The notes beneath the pieces are model-generated. The model was not told where the DNA came from and did no database searches. It was given only the letters and a program-made list of their open reading frames with translations. From NCBI GenBank assembly GCA_013396915.1, contig VWZL01000877.1, positions 815,296 through 879,295 on the forward strand: 64,000 bases of DNA, in the 5' to 3' direction. Origin of the DNA: Stercorarius parasiticus. Lineage: Eukaryota; Chordata; Aves; Charadriiformes; Stercorariidae. The stretch's first letter is position 1; every line of letters starts with the position of its first letter. Shown here piece by piece: positions 26,402-40,100 of this stretch. A program made the position numbers and the translations under genes.

Positions 26402-26777
26402 TCAAATATATACAGATAAAATTCAGATTCCTTTTTTTTTATATATATATATATATACACATATATATACACACACATGAAGTTTTAAGGAAAAATGAAA
26501 TAATGCAGTGCCATTTAAGACCGAATGTCCATAGCAACTTCCCCTTCTTTTGTCTGCTTGAAAACTTTAATTATGAACTTAATGCCANAGTCAAATATAT
26601 ACAGATAAAAATCAGATTCCTTTTTTTTTTTTATATATATATATACACACATATATATACACACACATGAAGTTTTAAGGAAAAATGAAATAATGCAGTG
26701 CCATTTAAGACCGAATGTCCATAGCAACTTCCCCTTCTTTTGTCTGCTTGAAAACTTTAATTATGAACTTAATGCCA
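26402..26777. repeat. 186-bp tandem duplication with a single N at the junction
   Basis: The segment 26402-26587 recurs at 26591-26777, separated only by N, A, G (26588-26590). The copies are identical apart from the lengths of the internal T run and (TA)n tract and one base near the start (aaaattcag versus aaaaatcag). A recent perfect repeat with an ambiguous base exactly at the seam looks like two overlapping contig ends joined without merging. Confidence 0.9.
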
Positions 26778-29692
26778 TATCTGATGTTTTGTATATTTTT
26801 TAAGTACAGCACTCAGTACGAAATCCATTTCAGGCCTAAAAACTCTGGTATGTTACTATAAAGCCATTAACTGTATATTAAATTATACTACATTTCATTT
26901 TAGCTGTGATGGTCCAGTAATTACTACTGATTTTTTCTGATCTCTCACATATGAAAAAGCATGGCTGGTAAATTAGTGATGATAGCCAGTAATGAGAAGC
27001 AAGGGCATTTATACTTTCTCTTACTACACCATTTAATTGTTATTAAAAAATCCATTATGGTCTGTGTTTCACTCGGTAAGGCAGATCCAACCCATTATAT
27101 ATACCTTTTATTTTCTCTCCTTTTTTTAACAAAGATCACAAGATATTACCGTATTACCTTTTCTCTCTCACTGCACTGCCAGGCTCTGGCCAACCAATTC
27201 TGAATTTGCTTTCACTTTCAGACATTTATCTGCATACAGTTAGGTGAAAGGTATTATTAATCATATTCTGTTGCTAGGCTACCTGGAGGTGTTCATTTAA
27301 GCTTAATGTTTCTTTTTGTTAAAAAGTACCATGAAGAATACACAGATTTGAGACAAGAAAACTACCTTATGGAAGCTGCTTAAAAAAAAATAAAAAAATC
27401 AAGAATCTCATAACAGAATACACATTAACAAGAAAAAGAATTTTAAAAAACCCAGCATAGTCTACAGTTTGTATAGCACAGCTTCATTTGGAATGTGGAC
27501 TTTTGGATAATTGCACAATAAGAATTAAAACTGAGGTTCGATGTTCAGCCTCATAGCTCTGAAAGAGCTTTAAAGACACTACAATGTCTTTATTAGAAAT
27601 AATTCATCAATGAGAGCATTATCTAACATACAGTGAAATGAACAGAAACATGTTTACTCCACATAATTTGAAGAAAAAAAAATATGCCTTGGTAAATTAG
27701 CATACTGTTTATAAGTTTATTGTTATAAGCTTATATGAAGACTTACAACTCTGCATATAAATTCGTATTCATTCTATGCCTTTACAACACCGTAACACAA
27801 GATACTCGTTTCAGAAACGCATTTCGTCAAGTAAAAGAAGCTGATGAAACCCCACCAGCCAGACCCACCAGTCCACTTTCACCCACGGAGGGGTACCACG
27901 TAAGCACAGCTACTCATTCTTGCAGACATCCTATCTGCCACATCCAGGAAGAGTCACCAGTGACTTGTTGTAGGGTTAAGTTACATGTTACAAAGTTCTG
28001 TGTACGGAAAGAGGTCAAGGAGTGCAAGAGTGGGATGTGACTTAAATGGCTCTTTTTACCCAGTGAGTAGCAGTTGTTCAGATGAATTGGAAAACACGAT
28101 GCACACTCCCAGCACAGACAAGGCCACGCGTAATTTTGCTCCGAGACAGCAGGATGAAGTTCTCTGACTCTCTCAGGTTTAATACAACCCGCTCCCTCAT
28201 TTAAAAATCTGCAAGAGGCCTCGTTTATGTTACAGCTTAAATCGCTTTAGTGAACAGAAGCAAGACAGGCCACATTGTTTCCTGTCCACTCTGCCTCAGC
28301 TTGTCTACACAGAATTAAAGGACAATTAACTTACACCGTGAAGCTGGTGTACATAGCTGAAATACACCACTCTGACTCAGAGGACTAGCTAAAAAAAGGA
28401 CCTACTTGAATGACTTTCTAAGAATTCTGGAGTACTGATACCCGTTGTAATTCAAGTGGATGAGAATAAATCCTATCTCTGTAGCACCCCTTTCCATCAC
28501 TGAAGGCAGAAAGCATCAGCTTTGAGGCTATCAGTATCTGGTATATACGCCCATCTGGAAATTTGGGTTGTAACCCTTAAAAACATATAAAGGGCAGCAC
28601 CTTCTCGACAAAGTGGGCACTCATAACACCCTAATGCCCCAATTCATTTGTTCTGCTGAAATGCAAAAATTCTGATTGTCAGCGTAGACTGTTTCTGGGG
28701 AAAATAAGCCTTTTTCTGTAGTTTTGCCCTGAAAGCCAATGCAGCTCTTTGACAAAGTCACAGTAAGCAGTGCTACAGAGTTTTCACTACAGATTCCTGG
28801 CTTGGATGCAGGTTATCACAGGGAAAACACATGGGTGCAGACAATATCAACACCATAATGAAAGTAGTCTTCAACCTTTACAGAATTAAGAAACTAAAGA
28901 TGACCTTCAGAGACCAGCAGTGACACCGGACTCTTTTTCTTTTAACTCCCACTACCTAATGTTTTGGTGCCTTCCAAATAACAACTGCAAACAGTTATCT
29001 TCCTGATTCTTCATGTGAAAAACAGATGCAAAATACTTCTGGTAGACATTGCTGCAGTGCATTCATGTCTCACCAAAAAACAGCACAAAAATGTCTGTAG
29101 TAAGGAAGAGTAAGTGATTTTTCAGAGCTTAATTTTTAAAAGAAATTATTTCCAATTAACTTTCATTTCTTCCCTGATAAAATAGCTGTAGAGAAGTTTA
29201 CATTCAGCATTTTCAGAAGTATTAAGCACTGGATTCTTAAGTGCCTAAGTTGTGATTATTTTTTTTTAAAGTTGGGTTTATGTCATTTGGGCTTTGAAGT
29301 GTCTACTGGTTTAAAAAGAGTTTGTTTCAATCAATATTCAATTTATTTCTTCTTCATGGAAAAAGAGAAGAAAATGTTGTTTTCCAAAGTGAACTTAAGA
29401 GTCTGCAGGCATGTTTCCGGCACCAATTCTGGCCTAAGATTCCTAATTGCAGTTATGTTTCCCTTTGAGAAGGCTGAGATGAAGCCAAACAGGCAACGCT
29501 GCGGACTAAACTAGTGCTGGTGATGTCATCATTGGAATTTTGATTGTTTGATCAAGGACAAATTACTTCATGCCTTCAAGAGCAGAGGACAAAAGCCCTG
29601 AGAACTTAATCGTAATAGAAACCTTCTCCCACTCATGTTTGGAGAGGTCCAAAACACAACTGCAGCTGCTCTTGCAGAATAAGCAGAACCAT
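26778..29692. other. Unassigned non-coding sequence
   Basis: No repeat or gene recognised. A 101-codon plus-strand frame at 27735-28040 has no recognisable domain. Confidence 0.5.
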
Positions 29693-30116
29693 ATGCTACG
29701 AAGACGATTAGGGGACTGGAACATCTCTCTCATGAAGAAAGGCTGAGGGATTTGGGTCTTTTCAGTCTGGAGAAAAGAAGACTGAGAGGAGGTCTCATCA
29801 ATGCTTATAAATACTTAAAGGATGGGTGTCAGGAGGATAGGGCCAGGCTCTTTTCAGTGGTGCCCAGTGACAGGACAAGAGGTAACGGGCACAAACTTGA
29901 CCATAGGAAGTTCCATCTAAACATGAGGAACTTCTTTACCCTGAGGGTGCTAGAGCACTGGAACAGGCTGCCCAGAGAGGTGGTAGAGTCTCTGGCTCTG
30001 GAGACATTCGTAACCAACGTGGACGTGTTCCTGTGCAACCTGCTCTGGCAGGGGGGTTGGACTAGATGATCTCCAGAGGTCCCTTCCAAACCCTATCATT
30101 CTGCAATTCTGTGATC
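29693..30116 (+). mobile_element. CR1 LINE 3' fragment, plus strand
   Basis: The last 0.4 kb of a CR1 element in sense orientation. The frame is open from about 29693 to the TGA at 30067-30069 and shows the classical ORF2 C-terminus: [60 protein letters not shown] and [12 protein letters not shown] short 3' UTR (gatgatctccagaggtccct) leads to the terminal ATTCTG-type repeat ending near 30116. It is extremely 5'-truncated and carries no reverse transcriptase core. The C-terminal words differ from those of the copy at 13149, suggesting another CR1 subfamily. No clear target-site duplication, as is usual for CR1. Confidence 0.95.
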
Positions 30117-33100
30117 AGTGAACAAAGGTAGGAAGAAAATGTCCTGGACATGACAGCATAAGCTCTTTGATCTAAGGGAAGACAGCTTTAGAAACTTGGC
30201 CAGTTTAGAATCACCCAAATTGAGCATCAAAAGCATGAGGCTGGTGTCTTAGGCTATGTTTAGTGCCTAATGTTAGAGAGGTATTCACATCGTTCCATGG
30301 TCAAATTCTTAGATACAAATAGCATGAAAAACACAGAGTGACAATATTTTTTACTTTGGATACTGACTTTCAAAAGTGTTGAATGAAAACATGCAGCGTC
30401 GGCACAAAGTTAAGACGGTCTGCCTGATGCAAATAGTGAGGAACTGCTGCTCTTCCACACTGCAGAAGTGGCCAGAAGGACAGAAGCCATGTCAGTTTAG
30501 GGAAGAAGACCAAATGACGTCCTGTTAAGTTTTTTAGGAAAAGATGAAGAGGATGCAATACAGGCTCGGTAACTTACGACACGTTGCTTGTCTTGAACAG
30601 GGGAAAAAATTCTGGCAGCTCAAAAATCCTTCTGCTTGGTATAAGCAGAGCTGGAGCAGCAAATTCAAAAGACTGAAGTTGAATCATGCCTAGGCACATA
30701 GTTAGGGAAGTAGGTAGGGTAAGTCATGAGCCCTGAATTATTTCATGCTGCAGCAAGACTGCTACTTACACACAAATTACCTACCTTGAAGCTAGCCCAA
30801 GGTGTCTCCAACACAGTGAAGTCACTATTTGTGGATACAATTTAGAGCACAGAGTAGTTGCCAAGTACCTACTTCCAAACAACCTGGCTGTTGCTTTGCA
30901 CCCTTCATATGTATTCAAGTTTTGCAGCCCGAAGTAACACAAATATATACAAATCATATAAGTGACTTGCCCCATATAAAAACTATTTTACATACAAATA
31001 TATAAACATATAACTACTTAGATTAAAAGAAAAAAAAGTCAGATTTGGTTTTAAAAGTGGAACATGCCAACCTCAAAATGCTTTACTGATCAAACACTTT
31101 TATATACAACATTGCTGACACTGTAGTAAAAGTCTTACTGATGAAGACTTGTACCTCTGGCACTGTTTCTTATGGTAAGTGTATCAGATAGCTATTTCAT
31201 CAATGAAGATCTATTCGGTTTAAAATCTTGCAAATAAACTGTTCTAACACTACAACTTTTCCTTTTTTTTTTTTTTTACATTAATTCAAGGAAGAAGAGG
31301 TTCAGTTTTATTTAGAAGATCAAGTATTTCTTCAGAGAGAAAAACTCCTAGAACAAATGCGGCACTTCTTTCAGTTTATAGGACAATGCTTTCTGGTTTG
31401 GTAGTTCTGCTTTAATACCGCTTTGTGCGGTACTAACTCCACTTTGCTACCCAGGTTATTTTTCCCTTGTACTTCAGATTTCAGGTGAGTGGGGGCGAAG
31501 AAAACAACCAACACAAAACCCCCCAGCAAAATATCCTTTCTTGATATGAGATACAATTAAATAAGAGCCTTCATTTTTAACTTATCACAGGCAGTTATAA
31601 TACAGAAAAAGCATACCAAAACATGCAACTTATAAGAGTTAAAAAGGATAGCTGTGTACATGTAATCTAGTTTTAGTTTTGAAGCTGGCAACAAATACAT
31701 TCTCGTAATTACACCTTACCAGAAGGAAAAAAAATAAAAACCAAAAAAATAAGAATTTAAAAATCTTGCTGTGCCTGGTGGTCTGATAACTGCAGCTTGT
31801 CATCTGAAACATACCTCTCCATATGTTCTGATGCCTCAGTCAAGAGCATAAATAAAGATTATGCTACAGCATGGCAAAAGCAGCATTAAGGTTCCAGGGC
31901 AAGAAAGTAATGATGGAGTTATGTTCTAACGTTGCCTGACATCATGCAGGAAAAAACAAAAAAAAAACCAAAAAAAAAGCTTTCATGAGATTACCACTGA
32001 GAAATATGAGAACTAAGATACTACCCCACATCTGGTCTGGTAGCCTGTACAGCACAGGGAAACCCTTACAGTATAGATAACAAATATAATGTTTAATTTA
32101 CCACTCTCTTCCTAAGTTTCCATTCCCACTTTGTTTTTAGAGAAAATTGCTTGATAGCTTACCCCTCTTTTTTGGCCTGTCTTTCCTTTCCTGAATAGCA
32201 TGGTCCATTGATCCCACCGGTTTGTACTGGATAGGTCAGCTGAGCTTTAAAAAGGCAAAGAACAATTTGGTCTTCTGGCCAGTACAGTGGGCAACTATCC
32301 TGGATCCAGGCTAAAACTTTGTAAAGTTTTACAATGCAAAGGCAGTGCCTGCTCTCCCACACTTCAGTGTAGGACTTAATGGGTGGGAAAAGCTAAACAT
32401 GGCTTTTATTGGAAAGGATTTCCTGGTTTGGAGAAAGAACCCCTAAGATTTTGCATGCAGATTTTTATCTCATTCACCAAATCTAGGTTTCTTGATACCG
32501 TACTCTCCTATAACTGTTGGTAGCTGTCTCAGCAATAAGATATTAGGATGGAAGAGAGAGATGACATGAGGGCTTCAAAGAGTAGGTGCAGTGATATCCA
32601 TGTTGTTTTCCCAAGAAGCATCAGTTTGTCAAGAGGCAGCAGTGTCAAAGGGGCAAGGTATCGGAGGTAGACAGGAGACATGGATCCTGTTCTGTTTAAT
32701 AGCTGCTCTGCTTTAAGTGCTTGAAGAAAAAATAAAAACCCATTGTCATCATTCCCTTCTATTATTTGTATGACAGTATTTGGAACTGTGGCAGTATTTT
32801 AAATAGGCAGCATCCTGTTGTAAGGAACCCTAACCAAAGCGTGCAGGGCAAATTCAGTAAAGGGCACATTTGCTGCAGCCTCAGAATCCCAAATACAATA
32901 GAGAGAAAGCAGTGGATAGTTTCCTACCCGGCCAGAAGATAACTTCCTCTCATCCTGCAGCCCCCAACATAGGGACCACACCAGCGAAGCGCTGCTGTAG
33001 GCAGTGTCACATGGAGTCTCCTGTAGCCCATGAACATTACAGTAACTTGTACAGCCCTCCAGAACTCCTCAATTTATGGCCAGCAGCTCCACAAATATGT

Positions 33101-33475
33101 ATCCCTCAATCAGATGTCTGTGAGAATGATTTAAAGCTAACCGAAATTACTTTCTCTCCTAATGAGCAGCTAGTTCTTCAAGAACCTAAACACACCACAC
33201 CTAATATTTCACCTAATGAGATGATTCACTAATATGATTAGTGAGTAATCCCCCTACTGCTGGTATTTTGAATGACCAGACTTGACTTGAATTTCCATAG
33301 ACTCAGCTATATCCTCCTTATGCTGCCATGCTGAGCATGCAGGTTTAGCGCTGGCTTCTACAATTTAATGTCCTACCTGCAAGTACTCTATTTTGTGGTA
33401 ATGCCTAGTGCATTGAGGCTCTCCACGTAAGTAACAATGCCTTATTTTCATTACACACTTCCCATCTTACAACTT
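30117..33475. other. Unassigned non-coding sequence
   Basis: Contains a T15 run (31263-31277), A-rich runs at 31951-31979 and a short inverted repeat just before the LTR (tcactaat and attagtga, 33226-33244). No coding sequence recognised. Confidence 0.5.
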
Positions 33476-33734
33476 TGTGCTGGTTTTGTCTGGAATAGAG
33501 TTAATTTTCTTCACAGTAGCTGGTATGGGGCTGTGCATTGGATTTGTGCTGAAACCAGTGTTGAAAACACACCGATGTTTTAGTTATTGCTGAGCAGCGC
33601 TTACACAGAGTCAAGGCCTTTTCTGCTCCTCAGACCACCCCACCAGCGAGTAGGCTGAGGGTGCACAAAAAGCTGTGAGAGGACAGAGCCAGGACAGCTG
33701 ACCCCAACTGACCAAAGGGATATTTTATACCATA

Positions 33735-33757
33735 TGATGTCATGCTCAGTATATAAA
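33735..33757 (+). promoter_or_regulatory. LTR core promoter: CRE-like site and TATA box
   Basis: TGATGTCA lies 8 nt ahead of tatataaa inside the solo LTR, the usual layout of a retroviral U3 promoter. It points along the plus strand, antisense to CHST9. Whether it still drives transcription cannot be told from sequence. Confidence 0.5.
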
Positions 33758-33919
33758 GCTGGGAGAAGGAGGAAGGGGGGGACATTTGGAGCTATGACAT
33801 TTGTCTTCCTAAGTAACCATTACACGTGATAGAGCTCTGCTTTCCCGGAGATGCCTGACAAGGGGCAGCAGTGAATGAATTCCTTGTTTTGCTTTGCTTG
33901 TGCAGTTTTTGCTTTACCT

Positions 33920-33925
33920 ATTAAA
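33920..33925 (+). terminator. LTR polyadenylation signal ATTAAA
   Basis: ATTAAA lies about 165 nt after the LTR TATA box, the expected position for the R-region polyadenylation signal. It would act on plus-strand transcripts only. Confidence 0.5.
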
Positions 33926-35470
33926 CTGTCTTCATCTCAACCTACGAGTTTTCTCACTTTTATTTTCCAATTCTCTCCCCCATCCCAAAAGCGGGGGTGG
34001 GAGGTGAGGGGGGAGTGAGTGAGCAGCTGCATCGTGCTTAGTTGCCAGCTGGGGTTAAATCATGACAAATTTATATTCAACTTTTTGCTGACTTGCACTT
34101 TACTAAGGGCCAAGAATAGCTTTTGTTTCACAGACATCACCAAGACATCTTTCTGCCTTTTTTGCTTTTTATACTCCTCATTTAATTAATCAAACAAAAT
34201 CTGCTTCCTGTAACAATGCATTCAGTGAAGTCCCTTCTTTGTGTGTAGGCTTTGTCTAAAAGATTCTAATTTCTCATATAGTACACTTCAGGTCTATTCC
34301 TTTCACTGTTTCCTCAGATATACAAAAAAGCGTCAACGTCTCCTGTCTTGCTAGCTCTATGCATGTAGCCCAGCACCTCAAAAAGTTTCAAGTTCCTGCA
34401 ACAGAAGTAAGACGTCAGCTAATACCACGTGTATTTTCCAGAGTTACAGTCTATGCCCATCTTACAGCAACATCCAGATGTCTTGGCATGCTCCAAGTTT
34501 GAGGAGTGGTTCTTTTCTTCTACCTTAATTGAAAATGAGTTCCCTCAAATACAGTTTGCCCTTCTCAACCTTTGTTATCTTCATCCCTCATAGAATATGT
34601 CTTCTCATCTGGAAAACTCATTCCACTTGAATTCCACTCTGGTTCCACCTGACAGCATCCTTCCGTACTTTCTGTCCAAACAACCCCCCATTCCACTGGC
34701 TCCAGAGATCTGGCCTCAAGATACTGCATTTGAGCTCTGATGGCTATGTACTACTGCTCATACCAGAATAATTGCAGTCTGAACTGACAATTATAATTTA
34801 AGCCACAAATACTTGTTATTAGAGACAGAGGACTGTAACAGATCTCTTCCACATAGTAAAAAAAAAAATGCAAAAAGACTTTTATCTCCAGAGTACCCTA
34901 CAAGCATACCAGTTTTAGGACATGTTTTGAAACACGCTTTCAATTCAATTTTTGCTAATTACAAAACGTGAAGGTCATGATATAGACTATACATCTTCAA
35001 AATGTTTATTAAAGTAGCACTGATCACTAACTTAGTCATATCTGCAGTGCTATTTTTCCACTGCTACCTTCCTTCTCTTCATAGATTTTCAGATTCACAG
35101 CACATTTTTTTCAGTATTCCTCTCTAGCAATGACAACACAAAGAGCAAAGGGTTTCAATTTTTCTAGGAGTTACTGGACTATCCAACTCCAGCACCTATG
35201 GAGTGAAAAACATCAAAATAGGACTCAGTCTGGTTAAAAGTACCTTTTTCAGCACATTTCAAGAATCAACGTCTATGTTGTTAATACCTGCCTTAAGGTA
35301 ATGTTTGAAACTCTGCTGAAAATCAGATATGCCAGTTGTAGGTAGATGTTATCAAACTCCTATAGTGTTCTGCAGTTTCTTCCAAGCCAAGAGTTTTTAT
35401 CACTGCTATAGAAAAAACCCAAAGATCTAGAAGAACAAACAACTCTGAACAATAAAGAAACCTCCCCTCC

Positions 35471-35494
35471 NNNNNNNNNNNNNNNNNNNNNNNN
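35471..35494. other. Assembly gap, 24 Ns
   Basis: A run of 24 undetermined bases. The flanks (cctcccctcc and acttctgatt) show no shared repeat, so what is missing cannot be inferred. Confidence 1.
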
Positions 35495-37064
35495 ACTTCT
35501 GATTAAGGTCTGTGTACGTAAATCCTTGGTATCATTTCAGGCTCTGTAACTTAACAAGTAAATTTTTGCTGGTAATAGTTTCTAGGTACAGATTTTTCTG
35601 GAACTTCAGTGCCCATGGATAATGGGCATTAAAATACATAGTTTCAGCCAGCAAGAAACCAAAAGCCTTGAAGACCTTCCACCTTACATCACCAAGCTGA
35701 CCAGATATGGAACTAGTGTCCAAAGTAGTAAATAATATGAAGTCAGCTTCAGAGGTCAAATACCATTTATTTTAATTTAAGGACAGAATTAGTTGTCCTG
35801 TTCAAACAGAATTGCTGTTGCAACAAATACGGTCTTTATGATGACAGTACTTTGGACGGCACAAGAGGATACATACAAATAGCCATGCTTTGTATTTCTG
35901 ACCACTAGTAAGAACATAGTTCTCCCCGACTCTGGTTATTGGTATAACTGGACTCCTGTTTCACTTGAGCTTATATTGTAAACATTTTCTTTTAAAGTAT
36001 TTTTGGTACAAAAGAACATCCTAGCAATAAAACATTACAGCATTTATGTAAAAGGAGGAGGTAGTTTGAGGCTCTTGGGTGCAGATAAGAAAATCAAAGG
36101 AAGTTAAGGCACTTAAGCCAATTTACTCTTTAATTTAATTGGTGCCTATTGGTTTTAAATATTTTTTTTCTCCTACTTTAATATACCTTATTATATATAG
36201 CTGTTGGAATTAAAATTATAAGAAAAGAATAGTCTGCCTGAAGGACTGAAAGAGAAATAGGAAAACAAAAAGAAACAGTGAATCTGTCAAGCTCAGATAA
36301 ATAGAATACTCAGAATTGTGTGTGACAGTTTGCACAGAAAATTTAACAACTTTGTCTTGAGAAGGTATATCCTTGATAATAAGAAGCATCTGTAGCCATG
36401 TCCAGTTGAGGCGTTAAACAACACAAATCGCCCTCTCTGCCACTGCAAGGTGCATTTTCCACCATCTTTGCTCAGCTCTTTGCCCCTTTAGAACAAAAAA
36501 ATCCTTCACTGAAGTTTACAGCTCAAGTGTGTAGAAAACATGAACAACATGTCCATACATTTTTCCGTATTAGGTTCAAAAAAAACATTAAAAAAATATA
36601 TCTATTTGCCTTTGATAATGTAAGGCAACAAAAAGGGAAATAGAACATGGTAAAAAAATTATTACATGCAGAAGAATTTTAACTCTGTCAGGACTTAATC
36701 TACCTGATGCAAAATGTTTAAATATTAACATTACCCCACAAAAAAGTAAACATACAAAACAGATCTATGACATGTAAATAGCTTAAGAAAGAACTCTTGG
36801 TTAGACCACTGCGATCAGCCCTAATACCTTTAATATCAACAGCACTGAAACATCTTCCACCACCACTCCTTTGGAGGGAGGGGATGCTGAAATACAAGAC
36901 TAACTTTTGTATGTATTTCTAGCTTAAATTGTTAGTGAACTGTAAGCTGTATTTCCCCCCCTTCTTTTGGTCCTTAAATGTGTGAACACTCAAGTTATAC
37001 ACCACTGCCTTGCAGATATTAACATAACACTTATTGAAAGTTTAATTGTGAAGTTATTGGATTG

Positions 37065-37134
37065 TGTTTTAATTTAATGTTTTATTTATTATTTAATGTT
37101 TTAATAAAAAATTTAATATTATTTAATATTTTAA
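37065..37134. repeat. AT-rich imperfect repeat of TTTAAT/ATTTAATG units
   Basis: About 70 nt made almost only of A and T, with atttaatgtttt and atttaatatt recurring at short distances. Low-complexity sequence with no coding potential. Confidence 0.8.
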
Positions 37135-40100
37135 TCCAAGCAATGCAGAATGTTTGTGGAGGTTTGTGTGTTTGGTTGGTGTTTTTTTTTAATTTTGCTT
37201 TATTGGGCCTAATATACAAGAACATACAGACCACATAATTTGAGACAGCAAACAGAATTGGCTTCTAAATGCAGTAAACTAAATACTCATACTGCCATAC
37301 TAGTTACTAACAGTTGTTAAACTAGGATAAATAAGGAAGTATTTAGACAATTCACATTTTATGCACCATGTGACCATTTTGCATCCCTGGCTACTGAGCC
37401 TGTATACAGTGGCCATTATCATTTACAAGAAATGATTTTATCTGACTAGATGAGATAAAAGAATTGATGGTAAGAACTTTGTAAGCAATGAAAGCAGAGC
37501 ATAAGTCTTAAGTAATGGCAAAATCCTATCTCAGGATTTAATTCATAATGGCCAGGTTTTCAGAGTTACTAAGAAGTGGAATAAATAGACTTTCATCTTT
37601 CTGTAAGGAATGTTCTCTTGCCTTTGTAAGGAAGGGTCTCAAAGCACACCAAACATGAAAAAAACCCCTCCATTGAATGTAAGATGATATATCCCTGTTA
37701 GTATGGGATCCAAATACCAGAGGAAACTTGCAAAGTAGGACCTGGCATCAACCCTGCTTTGTAGACAGGCAATTGGGGCATACGAGTTTTCTGTATTGTT
37801 GACGGTTTCTTCAGAAATTCATGGCAAGTTCAGACAGAACACTTTGTCTTCCACCTTATCTAGGACCTCAATTAAGAGATCCCCCTCCCTCCCACAAGTT
37901 TGCCCCATCAAACAAAAGAGTTCGATGCTATAAATCTCTGAATTTGATGTTTACCAGGTATGCACCATCACATGTCAAGTGAAAGCCACCTACTTTCATA
38001 AAACAGGAAGAAGCTTCCTGAATGTATGTCTGAAAGAGGATGCAGCACACTACATAACCCTTCTCCTCACAGCATTTCATGTTGCAGACCAATTTGGCAT
38101 TATTTTTCCCCTCCTATTATGACAGAGGAGCATCTGCACTTTGTTGATTAGTACCTGAACTGGTCTTTCAAAAGGATCTTTAAAATGTTAACTTGAACTA
38201 TACAACATACAAAGAGTTAACTCAGCTGAATAACCATGGAAGAACCTGGCAAGCCTTTGCAGTTTTAAATAACCTGTCAACAAGAAACCCGTTTCTATTC
38301 TTGGCTAGATTTCCTTTGCACACCATCTTTAAAATGTTTATATATAGAGAGAACACAAACTGTAGTACCTCTAGGGGGTATTCACAAGGCTAATTTTAGG
38401 CAGAGAAAACCAAACTCTTTCTAGACTCTCTCTTAAGCCCCTGGAAAGACAGCAGCTCCATAGGAGGTATTCAAAAAAGGATAATTAAACTGGATTTGTA
38501 ATCACAACCACCAAAAAGCAAGAAAAAAAACCCCATTGTTATTTTGAAACTTTAAACCAGTAACTCACCTGCATCTGTACCTGCCTGCTCTCAACTCATT
38601 TTCAGCTTCACCGAGACAAATATTCCTGCTCCTTTCAGTCTGCCCATGCTCCAAACAACAAGTGCTACCAGCTCTCTTGCCCAGCCTTAGTGCAAATCAG
38701 TGTGTGATGCCAACCTCACTGATGTTATACTGCAGGAGAGACTGAGACCTGAAGTCATCTTGGAGGGCAAAAGGAAGCATCCCCCACTCCAATAATCCCA
38801 GTGGTCAGGAAGATTAGCCTACTGACCCTAGTGTTTCTTTTCTAAACTCCCTCCTACGCATCTTGTCCCCTCCTTTCTCCTGTGTTTCATGACACATGTG
38901 CCTAGGTTTAAGATGTAAATCATTATTTGAAACCTCTTTACATCTTTCCTTGACGAACCTCCATACACAATGTACAAAGCCTTCCATAAGTCCCCTTAGA
39001 CCAATACAAAAACTCTCCCTTATTCATGTGGCACCACCATGGTTTAACACAGCATGGAATATCTTATCTGGATCTTCTGCAACTAAATTGGGGGTCAAAT
39101 GACTCCAAACCATAATCTACTAATTTCCCAGGCTAAAATACTACAGAAAATCTCAATTTTTATTTTTTTAACTTAGGACCTGCAAGAGGAACGGCATGTA
39201 CCTAAGCAGGGGCATGAGAGCAGCACCAGCCACTACAGGACTATTTACATCCAAGGGCATCCAGGGACGCTCATTTTGAGATTCTACAATCAAGGGCTGA
39301 AAGCATACAGGTGTCTTGGTGGCAACAGCCATGTCATGTTCAATACCATGTGAGAAACACGTTACAATGCGTTATTGCTCAAATCCAAAACACCAAAAAC
39401 TTTTCAGACCAAAAGTGAGCTGTGAAAGTGGTCTTATTTGCTTAAAGCATGAAAAGCATAACACTGAAGTAAGCTGACATTAACCTCATTTCCATAAACC
39501 ACTGAAACTACTGACTGACATTCTGCAATTTAAGCAAGAGAGGAGTCAAATTCACCCTGGCATTTCTACTGTCAGGCAAAAAAGTACGAAGCACGCATAA
39601 ACCTGCCATCTACCGCTTGTCACTGTATCAATGAAAAGCAAGTGCATATGTCACTTTCTCCTATCCATTTGCATTACACGTATAGAAGGCATGATGCTCT
39701 GCATCTTCTCAAATGCTGTTTGATATTCAACCATAAGCCTTTACTGTTTCAGCATAGTATCCACTAGGACAGGCTGTTTAACAGAAACCATCAGGTTAGT
39801 AGGTTGTCCTCAAAACAGTTGTCATATGCTTAGGCAATAGCTAGACTTTTTTTGTTTGTTTTTTTAAAGAAGAAAGGTTTGAACTTCTTCAGCAGATATG
39901 CAGCAATCTGAAATATATACTCTTGCATCTCTTAACTGGATAGTTACTAAAAATAGACTTCTTAAGGACTTCTTCCTCAAGAAAATCTACTCTTGACGGA
40001 TATATTTTGTCACAAACACAAGGTTTCTCCAAATAACAAATGCATAAAAGAAAGGAAAAATAGAGTGAGAGGGCTTATATTACTTTCTGAAAGCTTTAAA

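Larger units (their letters stand above)
33476..34067 (+). mobile_element. Solo LTR of an endogenous retrovirus (ERVL-like)
   Basis: A 592-bp long terminal repeat with TGT...ACA ends, in sense orientation. In order it has a U3 with a CRE-like TGATGTCA (33735-33742), a TATA box tatataaa (33750-33757), a polyadenylation signal attaaa (33920-33925) and a U5 that includes a G-rich stretch at about 33993-34015. Flanks are aactt on the left (33471-33475) and aattt on the right (34068-34072), a probable 5-bp target-site duplication with one mismatch. No internal gag, pol or env sequence adjoins it, so it is a solo LTR left by recombination between two LTRs. I recognise the type from bird genomes and assign it to ERVL by memory, so the class is less certain than the LTR call. 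Confidence 0.85.

Noticed and set aside
26430..26480. (TA)n/(CA)n tract as a separate repeat entry
   Set aside because: It is internal to the 186-bp duplicated segment and is described there.
29829..30089. 86-codon minus-strand frame
   Set aside because: Antisense shadow of the CR1 C-terminal domain at 29693-30116.
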